Source of the DNA: CAVOEB01 sp965249645
GTDB lineage: Bacteria > Pseudomonadota > Alphaproteobacteria > UBA828 > JAPUJA01
NCBI GenBank assembly: GCA_965249645.1
Contig: CBDFML010000012.1
Span: 1,679,437 to 1,743,436, forward strand
Direction of reading: 5' to 3'
DNA length: 64,000 bases
This document shows positions 7,403 to 15,142 of this stretch, piece by piece. A program made the position numbers and the translations under genes. Numbering within the stretch: the stretch's first letter is position 1; the number at the start of each line of letters is the position of its first letter. Below the pieces are notes generated by a model. The model was not told the DNA's origin and did no database searches. It saw only the letters and a list, made by a program, of their open reading frames with translations.

Positions 7403-8065
7403 TTATGGCCGCACCGAAAAGGCAAGTATGCGGCCTTCTAGCCAGTCAGTAAGCTTATCGACCTCATCGATTGCATCATAAAGCTTTTGGCTTGAGACCG
7501 ATACTCTCGGTTTCATCCAAAAATTGCCTAACATCTTTGGATCGTCATAAATCCGGCGTTCAATTTCGTTCACAAAAAACGGATGCTGATGCTTCTTAAG
7601 ATCCTTTATTGCATGATCTACACTCATCGTTGCAATTATCTCGGCGTGCTGATCCCGGTTGCGCGCTAGGATAATCTCCTCGATTAAGCCGAGATTGGCA
7701 GGACATTGAGCCCATGAAAGGCGAAGCTCTTTTTCGAAGCATGTCTTATAACCTTGTAAGAATCCTCTTTTGAAATTGTATTCTCCACAGCTAATCCCGA
7801 GTTCATTCTCCCACGTTCTGAAATAAAGGCGAAGCGATAGTGAAAGCATCGAGAGGCAGCTTCGGCCGAGAACTTCCAATGCATCGCTGGCCTCAAGATA
7901 TTCATCTATATATGGCGGTTCGTCATCTTCACTATAGGGCGGGTTATCAAACGGTGATTCCCCCTTATCGACGTTGCGCATCGTTTCGCGGAAGGGAAAT
8001 CCGGCAGTTTTATAGAAGTAACGGATGAACCGTGTGCGCTTTTTCAAAAAAAACAGAACGTCCAT
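7403..8065 (-). CDS. AT-rich cargo protein with a HEPN-type RNxxxH motif
   Basis: 220 aa; base composition is visibly lower in GC than all neighbours, a sign of recent transfer. Residues 135-140 read RNRDQH, the R-N-x-x-x-H signature of HEPN ribonucleases, placed after a helix (LGLIEEIILA) as expected. The rest is largely helical with an acidic N-terminal stretch (SPFDNPPYSEDDEPPY). No nucleotidyltransferase antitoxin partner lies beside it. It could be a lone HEPN toxin, a domain of a defence protein, or a chance match; I cannot place the remainder in a family. Confidence 0.5.
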   Translation of the reverse strand: MDVLFFLKKRTRFIRYFYKTAGFPFRETMRNVDKGESPFDNPPYSEDDEPPYIDEYLEASDALEVLGRSCLSMLSLSLRLYFRTWENELGISCGEYNFKRGFLQGYKTCFEKELRLSWAQCPANLGLIEEIILARNRDQHAEIIATMSVDHAIKDLKKHQHPFFVNEIERRIYDDPKMLGNFWMKPRVSVSSQKLYDAIDEVDKLTDWLEGRILAFSVRP

Positions 8066-8210
8066 AGAAACCTCAGTGCAACGACGGTAGCACAGGTAAC
8101 GGTTAGTTCAGGTAAGGGCGCTTCGCAGCAGGGCCGTGATCCGGCGGTAGCCGTAACGGTCGTACTGGCGGGCCCGTTCGGTTATGTCCGCAACCAAAGG
8201 GAATTATATA

Positions 8211-8254
8211 CTTGACTACATAGGGGCTACCACTTGACTACATAGGGGCTACCA
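8211..8254 (+). repeat. Tandem 22-bp repeat inside the left end of the small element
   Basis: Two perfect copies of a 22-base unit beginning CTTGACTACATAGGGG (8211-8232 and 8233-8254). The first overlaps the inverted terminal repeat, so the left end is duplicated subterminally. This could be a transposase-binding site iteration. Confidence 0.7.
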
Positions 8255-8267
8255 CCTACGGTGCGAC

Positions 8268-8429
8268 ATGCCTGAAAAGCTGACCCGCAGCCCTGACGGG
8301 TCCAAAGAGATCGAAAAACCCTCGGCCAACGTCACCCTCCCGCCGATTGACGCGACGCCCGAGGAGATCGCCCAGGCGCTGGTGCGGCGGCCGCCGGTGA
8401 AGAGGCCGATGGGAGATGACTGCGACTAG
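8268..8429 (+). CDS. 53-aa cargo peptide of the small element
   Basis: ATG at 8268 to TAG at 8427-8429. The product starts MPEKLTRSPDGSKEIEKP and ends basic, with a PEEIAQALVRRPPVK segment that looks like a short amphipathic helix. Third-position GC is high, as expected for coding here. It overlaps the next frame by 14 bases, suggesting coupling. I do not recognise the family. Confidence 0.45.
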   Translation: MPEKLTRSPDGSKEIEKPSANVTLPPIDATPEEIAQALVRRPPVKRPMGDDCD

Positions 8430-8691
8430 CTGGCTGTGGGTCCTGCTCGGGATTAACACAGCCATCTACGCCTACGTAGGGCGCGCGGTGATCTCACAGC
8501 CTCGTCACAACCTCCCTCAACTCTTCTGGAACCCGAATATGGTGTGGCTGGCGGGCTGTTTTCCGCCAACTGGATACTTGGCCATAGTGGTCGCAGGTTT
8601 TCTTCTCACAGACAGTGGGTGGTGGCTGTTGGCAGCTTCTGCCTTTGCCTACGCTGTTCTGGCGGTTCGGCCGCGTATCCATGAGCTTTGA
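8416..8691 (+). CDS. Small membrane protein, cargo of the small element
   Basis: 91 aa with three likely membrane segments (about 5-25, 42-62 and 66-82) and a short C-terminal basic tail. The ATG at 8416 lies inside the end of the 53-aa frame. It is followed by an inverted repeat (ACAGGG at 8691-8696 pairing with CCCTGT at 8710-8715) around a GGTGGTAACC. Function unknown; carriage by a transposase-less element suggests a passenger gene. Confidence 0.45.
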   Translation: MTATSWLWVLLGINTAIYAYVGRAVISQPRHNLPQLFWNPNMVWLAGCFPPTGYLAIVVAGFLLTDSGWWLLAASAFAYAVLAVRPRIHEL

Positions 8692-9375
8692 CAGGGGCGG
8701 TGGTAACCGCCCTGTATAGTCAGGTATATAATTCCCCAACCAAACGGTCCTCGTCGTCCCGTCCGTGGAGGATATGGCGTTGGGTCGAGCGGTGCTGCCC
8801 CAGCACCCGATAGGCGCTCCGCTCCGAGATCCCGAGCCGGCCACGGACATGGTCGATGCACTGGCGGCGGCGCGAGGGGCTCACAAGTTTCCCCGGGCCG
8901 CCCCCCTTGAGAATCTGCTTGTCCAGTGTCAGATCCGAGACCGCGCGGCACAGCCGCTCGTTCTCCTTCTCAAGCTCCTTGAGGCGACGAAGCTGATCGC
9001 CGCTCATCCCGCCATACTCCTTGCGCCACCTGTAGTAGGTGACCTCGCTGATCCCCAGTTGCCGGATCGCGTCCGCCATCGACATGCCCTGGCCATACAG
9101 AACCTCCGCCTGCCGCAGCGTCTCGACAATCTCCTCCGGCTTGTAGCGCTTCCTTGCCATCGTTGGTCCTCCTCATTCCATAACCTAAAGGATGGACCAA
9201 TCCAATGGGGGAGGATCAATGCCCGGCTCCCAATCGACGACGGTATCAGCGAAGGCACGGCACACGGGGATTGCCCCAATCAGTACGACTGTTCGAGGCG
9301 ATCCGAGTGCGCGGCGGCATCCGAACGTGACACCGCCGCCCCGCGAGAGACAACGGCGTCGGTCTGCGGCCGGGT

Positions 9376-9723
9376 TTATTGGAGTTTGCCGCCACCGTCG
9401 AGAAACTCCCCGGTGGTTTTCTCCGGGACACGGCCCAGCAACTCGAGGATCTGCACCCAAGGGATGGTAACGAGCGGCTCGTCGAAGGCGCCGGGCTGGT
9501 TCGGAGTCCACCCGTCTTCGGTCGAGCCGAAGAAGCCATCATCGTTGACCCCGATCAAGGTGCCGAGCCGGACCTTCTCGGCCGTCTGGAACCGGGCGAC
9601 GGCTCTGGTGAGGTCGCGGGCGGTGAGCTCGCGTTTCGCCAGCTGCGCCTGCCCGGCCGGGCTGTCGACGTGGTGGACCGCATAGCCTTCGGTCCGCCCG
9701 TGCTTTCCGGTCTTGCGGGACAT
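9376..9723 (-). CDS. Conserved hypothetical protein
   Basis: 115 aa; ATG at 9723 preceded by a GAGGAGA ribosome binding site. The product begins MSRKTGKHGRTEGYAVHH and has a KRELTARDLTRAVARFQTAE helix, then an acidic C-terminal half. I do not recognise a named domain. It follows the DUF3489 gene on the same strand with about 10 bases between them, so they are probably cotranscribed. The 215 bases between this gene and the IS3 remnant show nothing further. Confidence 0.55.
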   Translation of the reverse strand: MSRKTGKHGRTEGYAVHHVDSPAGQAQLAKRELTARDLTRAVARFQTAEKVRLGTLIGVNDDGFFGSTEDGWTPNQPGAFDEPLVTIPWVQILELLGRVPEKTTGEFLDGGGKLQ

Positions 9724-9733
9724 GGCCGTCTCC

Positions 9734-10314
9734 TCAGTTCGCAGTGATGCGATACACGCGCCCGCGCCCCTCGACCTTGTCCGAGGTGACGGTGAGGCCG
9801 AGCTTCTTCTTGAGCGCGCCGGCGAAGGCGCCGCGCACGGTGTGGCGCTGCCAGCCGGTGGCCTGCTTGATCTGATCGACGGTGGCGCCTTCGGGCCGGC
9901 GCAGCATCTCGACCACGAGGGCCTGCTTGGTGCCGGCGCGTAGCTTGACCGGCCCCTTCGCCGAGTCGCGGCCCGTGGCGGCCTTCTTCGCCTTGGGCGG
10001 GATGTCCCCGCCGCCGGCTCTGCCTCCCGGCCGCCGTCGGCCACCTGTGCGTCCGAGTCGGCCAAATGGGGGCAGTCGGCCGGCTCGACGTTGATGGCGC
10101 GCACGCCCTCGGCCGTGACCGCGAAGTAGGGGTCTCGCCGGCCAGGCCAGTCCTCGCGGCCCGGCGCTTCGGCAATCAGGCCACGGCGCAGCAGTGCTTG
10201 GGTCACCTTGGTGACCGCGCCGCCCTTGAGCGTCTTGGGCAGCGGATGAATCGAGCCGTCGTCGCGCTGCGCGGCGGCCGTGAGAATGACCATCTGGGTG
10301 TCGGTGAGTTTCAT
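9734..10314 (-). pseudogene. DUF3489 family protein, frameshifted
   Basis: The N-terminal half (MKLTDTQMVILTAAAQRDDG, then LKGGAVTKVTQALLRRGLI) and the C-terminal half (ALVVEMLRRPEGATVDQIKQ, then GWQRHTVRGAF) are the two conserved parts of DUF3489 proteins, but they sit in different frames. The switch occurs around 10000-10020 in a run of Gs and Cs. A single-base indel, real or a sequencing error, explains this. DUF3489 proteins carry a winged-helix-like C-terminal domain, and their role is unknown. If corrected, the protein would be about 190 aa. Confidence 0.7.
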
Positions 10315-10417
10315 GGGATCCCTCTTTCGGTTGAGCGCACCGCGACCATCGCGGCGCTGCTACTGCCCGAAGCCCCGCTGGGCACACCCAAGCGGGGCCG
10401 GAGGGGCACGGGATCGG

Positions 10418-10783
10418 CTAGACGGTTTCGGCCTCGATCTCGAAGTAGGTGACGTAGCCCGTGAGGTAGGGCAGGCCGCTCGGAATCCCGTGTTGACGGT
10501 GGGTCTGGCGGCTGATCCTCCAGCCCATCCAGCGTTCGACAGCGGCGTCGATCGCGGGCTTGAGGGCAGGCTTCACCAAGAGGTCGTTCGCGACCTCGTC
10601 GGCGAAATGACGACCGTGGCGGCTGTCGAGGAAGTCGCGCACCGCCTCGCCGGGGCAGCCGGTGGCGGTGCCGATGGCGGTCATGGCGAGCGGCCAGGCT
10701 TCATCTGGATCGGCGTGGCTGGAAATGGTTCCGTAGAAGCCCCATGCGGTGTTTTGGCTCGGGGAATTTTGCGGCTGGGCCAT
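10418..10783 (-). CDS. Conserved hypothetical phage-associated protein
   Basis: 121 aa from the ATG at 10783, which has an AAAGGAGGA Shine-Dalgarno six bases upstream, better than the in-frame start 33 bases earlier. It contains WGFYGTISSHADPDEAWPLA, a segment with a regularly charged pattern, and a C-terminal RWMGWRISRQTHR. Similar proteins occur near DUF3489 genes in alphaproteobacterial mobile elements, as far as I recall. Function unknown. It is first in the leftward accessory operon. Confidence 0.5.
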   Translation of the reverse strand: MAQPQNSPSQNTAWGFYGTISSHADPDEAWPLAMTAIGTATGCPGEAVRDFLDSRHGRHFADEVANDLLVKPALKPAIDAAVERWMGWRISRQTHRQHGIPSGLPYLTGYVTYFEIEAETV

Positions 10784-10885
10784 CGTGTTCCTCCTTTCGA
10801 TTGCGACGTCATACACGCTCTGTTCCGGCCCGATAGCAAGCGCTTAAGACCATGATTCCAAAGCTATTTTCGAGGTTCTACGAGC

Positions 10886-11446
10886 ATGGGCGTATCGCTG
10901 CGGGAATACGCGCGCCGGCGCGGGGTGAGCCATGTCGCGGTGATGAAGGCGATCCGCGCGGGCCGGCTCACGCCGGAGCCCGACGGCACCCTCGATCCGG
11001 CCAAGGCCGACGCCCAATGGGACGCGCGAACCGATCCGGCGCGCCGGCCCGAGCCGCCCGAGGACGAGCCCGCACAAGCTGACGAGACGCCGCCGACTGA
11101 GCCGCCACGCGAGGAACGGGCGCCCGCCGCGGCCGAGCCGGCGGCCCAAGGCACCGGCGCCAGCTTCACCCAGGCGCGGACCGCGCACGAGATCGCCAAG
11201 GCCCAACGCGCCCGCATCGAGGTGCAGCGGCTGCGCGAAGAGGTGGTCGACCGGGGCCACGCGACTTCGGAGGTGTTCCGCCTCGCACGGCGTGAGCGCG
11301 ACGCCTGGGTCAACTGGCCGGCGCGCGTCGCCGCCCTGATGGCGGCCGAGCTCGGGGTTGAGGCCCACGCCATGCAGAAGGTGCTGGAGGCCCATGTCCG
11401 AGATCATCTCAATGAACTCGCCGAGATCCGGCCCGAGTTCCGCTGA
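10886..11446 (+). CDS. Terminase small subunit (Nu1-like)
   Basis: 186 aa. The N-terminal 45 residues form a helix-turn-helix of the excisionase/Nu1 type (SLREYARRRGVSHVAVMKAI) that would recognise the cos or pac region. A Pro/Glu/Ala-rich linker (residues 50-90) leads to a helical C-terminal part (TAHEIAKAQRARIEVQRLRE) that would bind the large subunit. It directly precedes and overlaps the large subunit gene, starting the structural operon. Confidence 0.75.
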   Translation: MGVSLREYARRRGVSHVAVMKAIRAGRLTPEPDGTLDPAKADAQWDARTDPARRPEPPEDEPAQADETPPTEPPREERAPAAAEPAAQGTGASFTQARTAHEIAKAQRARIEVQRLREEVVDRGHATSEVFRLARRERDAWVNWPARVAALMAAELGVEAHAMQKVLEAHVRDHLNELAEIRPEFR

Positions 11447-13382
11447 GGCCTTCGCCGGCGCGGGCGACATCGCCCGCGCATGGCGCGACGGGCTCGCGCC
11501 GGACCCGCTGTTGAGCGTCTCGGAATGGTCGGAGAAGCACCGCATGCTGGCGGCAAGGGCCTCGGCCGAGCCCGGCCGCTACCGCATCGCGCGCACCCCC
11601 TACATGCGGGCCATCATGGACGCGCTGTCGCCGGCCGATCCGGCGCGCAGGATCGTGTTCATGAAGGCGGCGCAGGTCGGCGCGACCGAGGGAGCCAATA
11701 ACTTCATCGGCTTCGTCATCCACCAGGCGCCGGGGCCGATGCTGGCGGTCCAGCCGACGGTGGAGCTGGCCAAACGGAACTCGCGCCAGCGCATCGATCC
11801 GCTGATCGAGGAAAGCGCTGCGCTCCGGAGCCTGGTGAGGCCCGCGCGGTCGCGCGATTCCGGCAACACCATGCTGTCGAAGGAGTTCCCCGGCGGCATC
11901 CTGATCATGACCGGGGCCAACTCGGCGGTGGGTCTGCGCTCGATCCCGGCGCGCTACATCCTGCTCGACGAGGTCGACGCCTATCCGGCTTCGGTCGACG
12001 AGGAAGGCGATCCGGTAACGCTGGCGGAAGCCCGCTCGCTCACCTTCGCCCACCGCCGCAAGGTGCTCCTGATCTCGACGCCGACGGTGAAGGGCTTCTC
12101 GCGCATCGAGCGCGAGTACGAGGCCTCGGACATGCGTCGGTATTTCGTGCCGTGTCCCCATTGCGGGCACGCACAGGTGCTCGTCTTCGAGCGGCTCAAG
12201 TGGGAGAAGGGCAAGCCCGAGACGGCGGCCTACCACTGCGCATCCTGCGAGACGCCGATCGCCGAGCACCACAAGACGGCGATGCTGGCGGCCGGCGTTT
12301 GGCGGGCGACCGGAACGGCGGCCGATCCGTCGACCATCGGGTTTCATCTCTCCGCGCTCTACTCGCCGGTCGGCTGGCTTTCGTGGGAGGCCATCGCGCG
12401 CGCTTGGGTGGCGGCACAGGGCTCGGATGAAGCGATCCGCGCCTTCCGCAACACCATCCTCGGCGAGACCTGGGTCGAGAGCGGCGAGGCGCCGGACTGG
12501 CAGCGGCTCTACGACCGCCGCGAGCGTTGGCCCGCGGGCACGGTTCCCGCCGGCGGGCTGTTCCTCACCGCCGGCGCCGATATCCAGAAGAACCGCATCG
12601 AGGTCGACGTCTGGGCCTGGGGCCGGGGCCTGGAGAGCTGGCTGATCGATCATATCGTCATCGAGGGCGGGCCCGAACGGGCCGAGCCATGGGCCGAACT
12701 CGACCGGCTGCTCTCACAGGTCTGGCCGCACGAGGGAGGCACAGCGCTGGGCTTGGCGAAGCTCGCCATCGACACCGGTTACGAGCCCACCGCGGTCTAT
12801 GGCTGGGCGCGGCGCGCCGGGATCGCGCAAGTGGCGCCGGTCAAGGGCACCGACGGCTTCAACCGCTCGAGCCCGGTCTCGGGTCCGACCTATGTGGATG
12901 CCTCCGACGGCGGCAGGCGGCTCCGCCGCGGCGCCCGGCTCTGGACCGTCGCCGTCTCGACCTTCAAGGCCGAGACCTACCGGTTCCTGAGGCTGGAACG
13001 GCCGACCGACGAGGAGCGCGTCGAGGGCAAACCGTATCCGCCCGGCAGCGTGCATTTGCCGCACTGGGTCGAGGACGAGTGGCTCAAGCAGTTCGTCGCC
13101 GAGCAGCTGGTCACGGTGCGCACGCGGCGCGGCTTCGCCCGGCTCGAATGGCAGAAGCTGCGCGAGCGCAACGAAGCGCTCGATTGCCGGGTCTATGCCC
13201 GGGCCGCCGCCTGGATCGCCGGCGCCGACCGCTTCCCGGAACGCCGCTGGCTGCGTTTGGAGGCGGCACTGGCCGGCGACACGGGTCCCGAACGGGCCGG
13301 CACGAAGAACGCGGCGGCGCCGGATTCCGGCTCCCGCCCGGCGGGACGCCGGCGCGTGACCCGCAGCAAGTGGATGGGCTGA
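11394..13382 (+). CDS. Terminase large subunit (GpA family)
   Basis: About 662 aa; ATG at 11394, with a second candidate at 11412. It has a Walker A-like KAAQVGATE (91-99), a Walker B ILLDEVD (189-195), a CPHCGH...CASC zinc motif after the ATPase domain, and the nuclease half with IDTGYEP. This matches the lambda gpA (PF05876) family that cuts concatemers at cos and pumps DNA into the capsid. Length is typical. The start overlaps the small subunit by about 50 bases. Confidence 0.92.
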   Translation: MSEIISMNSPRSGPSSAEAFAGAGDIARAWRDGLAPDPLLSVSEWSEKHRMLAARASAEPGRYRIARTPYMRAIMDALSPADPARRIVFMKAAQVGATEGANNFIGFVIHQAPGPMLAVQPTVELAKRNSRQRIDPLIEESAALRSLVRPARSRDSGNTMLSKEFPGGILIMTGANSAVGLRSIPARYILLDEVDAYPASVDEEGDPVTLAEARSLTFAHRRKVLLISTPTVKGFSRIEREYEASDMRRYFVPCPHCGHAQVLVFERLKWEKGKPETAAYHCASCETPIAEHHKTAMLAAGVWRATGTAADPSTIGFHLSALYSPVGWLSWEAIARAWVAAQGSDEAIRAFRNTILGETWVESGEAPDWQRLYDRRERWPAGTVPAGGLFLTAGADIQKNRIEVDVWAWGRGLESWLIDHIVIEGGPERAEPWAELDRLLSQVWPHEGGTALGLAKLAIDTGYEPTAVYGWARRAGIAQVAPVKGTDGFNRSSPVSGPTYVDASDGGRRLRRGARLWTVAVSTFKAETYRFLRLERPTDEERVEGKPYPPGSVHLPHWVEDEWLKQFVAEQLVTVRTRRGFARLEWQKLRERNEALDCRVYARAAAWIAGADRFPERRWLRLEAALAGDTGPERAGTKNAAAPDSGSRPAGRRRVTRSKWMG

Positions 13383-13385
13383 GAC

Positions 13386-13598
13386 ATGGCGAACATGACC
13401 TATACCGAAGACCAGGTCCGGGCGCTCCGCGAGGCGCTGACCTCGGGCGTGCTGACCGTTTCCTATGACGGCAAGAGCGTCACCTACCGCTCGGTGGACG
13501 AGATCAAGACGGCGCTGGCCGAGATCGAGAACGCCCGCGCCCGCGAGGCCGGCAGGCAGGTGCGCCAGATCCGCATCGTCGGCAACAAGGGGTTTTGA
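13386..13598 (+). CDS. GpW-like head-tail joining protein
   Basis: 70 aa. The pattern YTEDQVRALREALTSGVLTV, followed by VTYRSVDEIKTALAEIE, is that of the lambda gpW family: a two-helix/two-strand protein filling the connector pore between portal and tail-joining ring. It lies between terminase and portal exactly as in lambda, three bases after the terminase stop. Confidence 0.85.
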   Translation: MANMTYTEDQVRALREALTSGVLTVSYDGKSVTYRSVDEIKTALAEIENARAREAGRQVRQIRIVGNKGF

Positions 13599-13600
13599 GC

Positions 13601-15142
13601 ATGGGTTTGCTCTCGCGCATCATGTCGACGTGGCGGGCGCCGGGCCGGGCCGCGCATGGCGGGCGCCGGCCGGTGCACGAGGCCGCGGGCTCGGGAAGGC
13701 GGGCACTCTCCTGGCGGCCGGGCAATCCTGGCGCGCTGGCGACGACCTTCGCGACCGGCCACGACCTCCGGGTCAAGTCGCGGGACCTGGTTCGCCGCAA
13801 CGCCTGGGCCGGCAGTGCCGTGGATGCCTTCGTCACCAACTGCATCGGCACCGGCATCAAGCCGCAGTCGATCGCGACGGACGCGGCATTCCGCGAGGCT
13901 GTCCATGCGCTCTGGTGGGACTGGTGCGCGGAGGCCGACGCCGACGGCGTCACCGATTTCTACGGCCTCCAGGCGCTCGCCTGCCGGGCCATGCTGGAGG
14001 GCGGTGAGTGCTTCGTGCGGCTCAGGGTGCGCCGGCCCGAGGATGGGCTCGCGGTGCCGCTGCAGATCCAGCTCTTGGAGGCCGAGCATGTGCCGCTCAC
14101 CTTCAACACGACACTGCCGGGCGGCAACCTGGTGCGCGCCGGCATCGAGTTCGACCGGCTGGGCCGCCGCGCTGCTTATCACCTGACCCGCGCCCATCCC
14201 GGCGATCCGGCGATGCGGCCGCGCGACCACGACCTGGTGCGGGTGCCGGCGGACCGCATCGCGCACCTCTTTCGGCCGCTCCGTCCCGGGCAGATCCGGG
14301 GTGAGCCCTGGCTCGCCCGGGCGCTGGTCAAGCTCGACGAGCTCGACCAGTTCGACGATGCCGCCCTGGTCAAGGCCAAGGTCGCGGCGCTGTTTACCGG
14401 CTTCGTCGTCTCGCCCGACCCCGAGGACGCCGTCATGGGCGGGGACGAGCCGGACGAGGACGGTGTCGTCGAGGCCAGCCTCGAGCCCGGCACCATGCAG
14501 CGGCTGAAGCCCGGCCAGGATGTGCGCTTCGCCGAGCCGGCCGATGCCGGGTCGAGCTACGAGGGGTTCTTCCGCAATCAGCTGCGCGCCGTCGCCACCG
14601 CCGCCGGCGTCACCTACGAGCAGCTGAGCGGCGATCTGACGCAGGTCAACTATTCCTCGATCCGCGCCGGGCTGCTCGAGTTCCGCCGCCGCTGCGAGAC
14701 CATCCAGCACGCCGTCGTGGTCCACCAGCTGTGCCGGCCGGTGTGGCGCGAGTGGATGAGAACGGCGGTGCTCGCCGGCGCCCTGGAGGCGCCCGGATTC
14801 GCCAACGATCCGGCGCCCCATCTGACCGCCAAGTGGATTCCCCAGGGTTGGCAATGGGTCGATCCCGAGAAGGAGTTCAAGGCGGTGGTGCTCGCCATCC
14901 GGGCCGGTCTCATGAGTCGGTCGGAGGCGATCTCGGCCTTCGGTTACGACGCCGAGGAGATCGACCGCGAGATCGCCGCCGACAACGCCCGCGCCGATGC
15001 GCTCGGGCTGGTGCTCGACAGCGACCCGCGCAAGGTCGCGCGCACCGGCGCCGCTCAGCCGGACGCCGAGCGCGACGAGGAAGACCAGGACCGCGACGAC
15101 GGGGAGAACGAACCCATGAACGAGATGAGGAGGCCGGCATGA
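13601..15142 (+). CDS. Portal protein (lambda gpB family)
   Basis: 513 aa from the ATG at 13601 (a TTG six bases earlier is possible). Characteristic features are the early RRNAWAGSAVDAFVTNCIGT motif, the ATAAGVTYEQLSGDL segment near residue 335 and the following SIRAGLLEFRR. These define the lambda-type portal (PF05136), which forms the dodecameric DNA entry ring. The C-terminal 40 residues are highly acidic. The stop overlaps the protease start as ATGA. Confidence 0.92.
   Translation: MGLLSRIMSTWRAPGRAAHGGRRPVHEAAGSGRRALSWRPGNPGALATTFATGHDLRVKSRDLVRRNAWAGSAVDAFVTNCIGTGIKPQSIATDAAFREAVHALWWDWCAEADADGVTDFYGLQALACRAMLEGGECFVRLRVRRPEDGLAVPLQIQLLEAEHVPLTFNTTLPGGNLVRAGIEFDRLGRRAAYHLTRAHPGDPAMRPRDHDLVRVPADRIAHLFRPLRPGQIRGEPWLARALVKLDELDQFDDAALVKAKVAALFTGFVVSPDPEDAVMGGDEPDEDGVVEASLEPGTMQRLKPGQDVRFAEPADAGSSYEGFFRNQLRAVATAAGVTYEQLSGDLTQVNYSSIRAGLLEFRRRCETIQHAVVVHQLCRPVWREWMRTAVLAGALEAPGFANDPAPHLTAKWIPQGWQWVDPEKEFKAVVLAIRAGLMSRSEAISAFGYDAEEIDREIAADNARADALGLVLDSDPRKVARTGAAQPDAERDEEDQDRDDGENEPMNEMRRPA

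Larger units (their letters stand above)
8199..8736. mobile_element. 538-bp non-autonomous element with TIRs and 8-bp target duplication
   Basis: Both ends begin GGGAATTATATAC (left at 8199, right as the complement ending at 8736). The match continues imperfectly through TGACTA and AGGG to a TACCAC motif. The element is flanked by an 8-bp direct repeat CAACCAAA (8191-8198 and 8737-8744), which occurs once in an intact IS3 orfB. It encodes no transposase, only two short open frames, so it must have been moved in trans. An 8-bp duplication fits families such as IS1595, but the ends do not let me assign one. Confidence 0.85.
8118..9190 (-). mobile_element. IS3-family remnant, 3'-truncated and split by a second insertion
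   Basis: Minus-strand reading gives an IS3 OrfA (MARKRYKPEEIVETLRQAEV, helix-turn-helix near ISEVTYYRWRKEYGG; 9160 down to about 8865) running into the OrfB N-terminus (SPSRRRQCIDHVRGRLGISE). OrfB breaks at 8744 and resumes in frame at 8198 (ADITERARQYDRYGYRRITA), ending at about 8118. The missing 538 bases between are a separate element. The OrfB catalytic DDE domain is gone, so it cannot move by itself. Removing the inner element and one target copy restores the reading frame exactly. Confidence 0.85.

Noticed and set aside
7684..7905. Alternative 73-aa frame inside the HEPN-motif gene
   Set aside because: Lies within the longer frame on the same strand, with no ribosome site and no recognisable motif.
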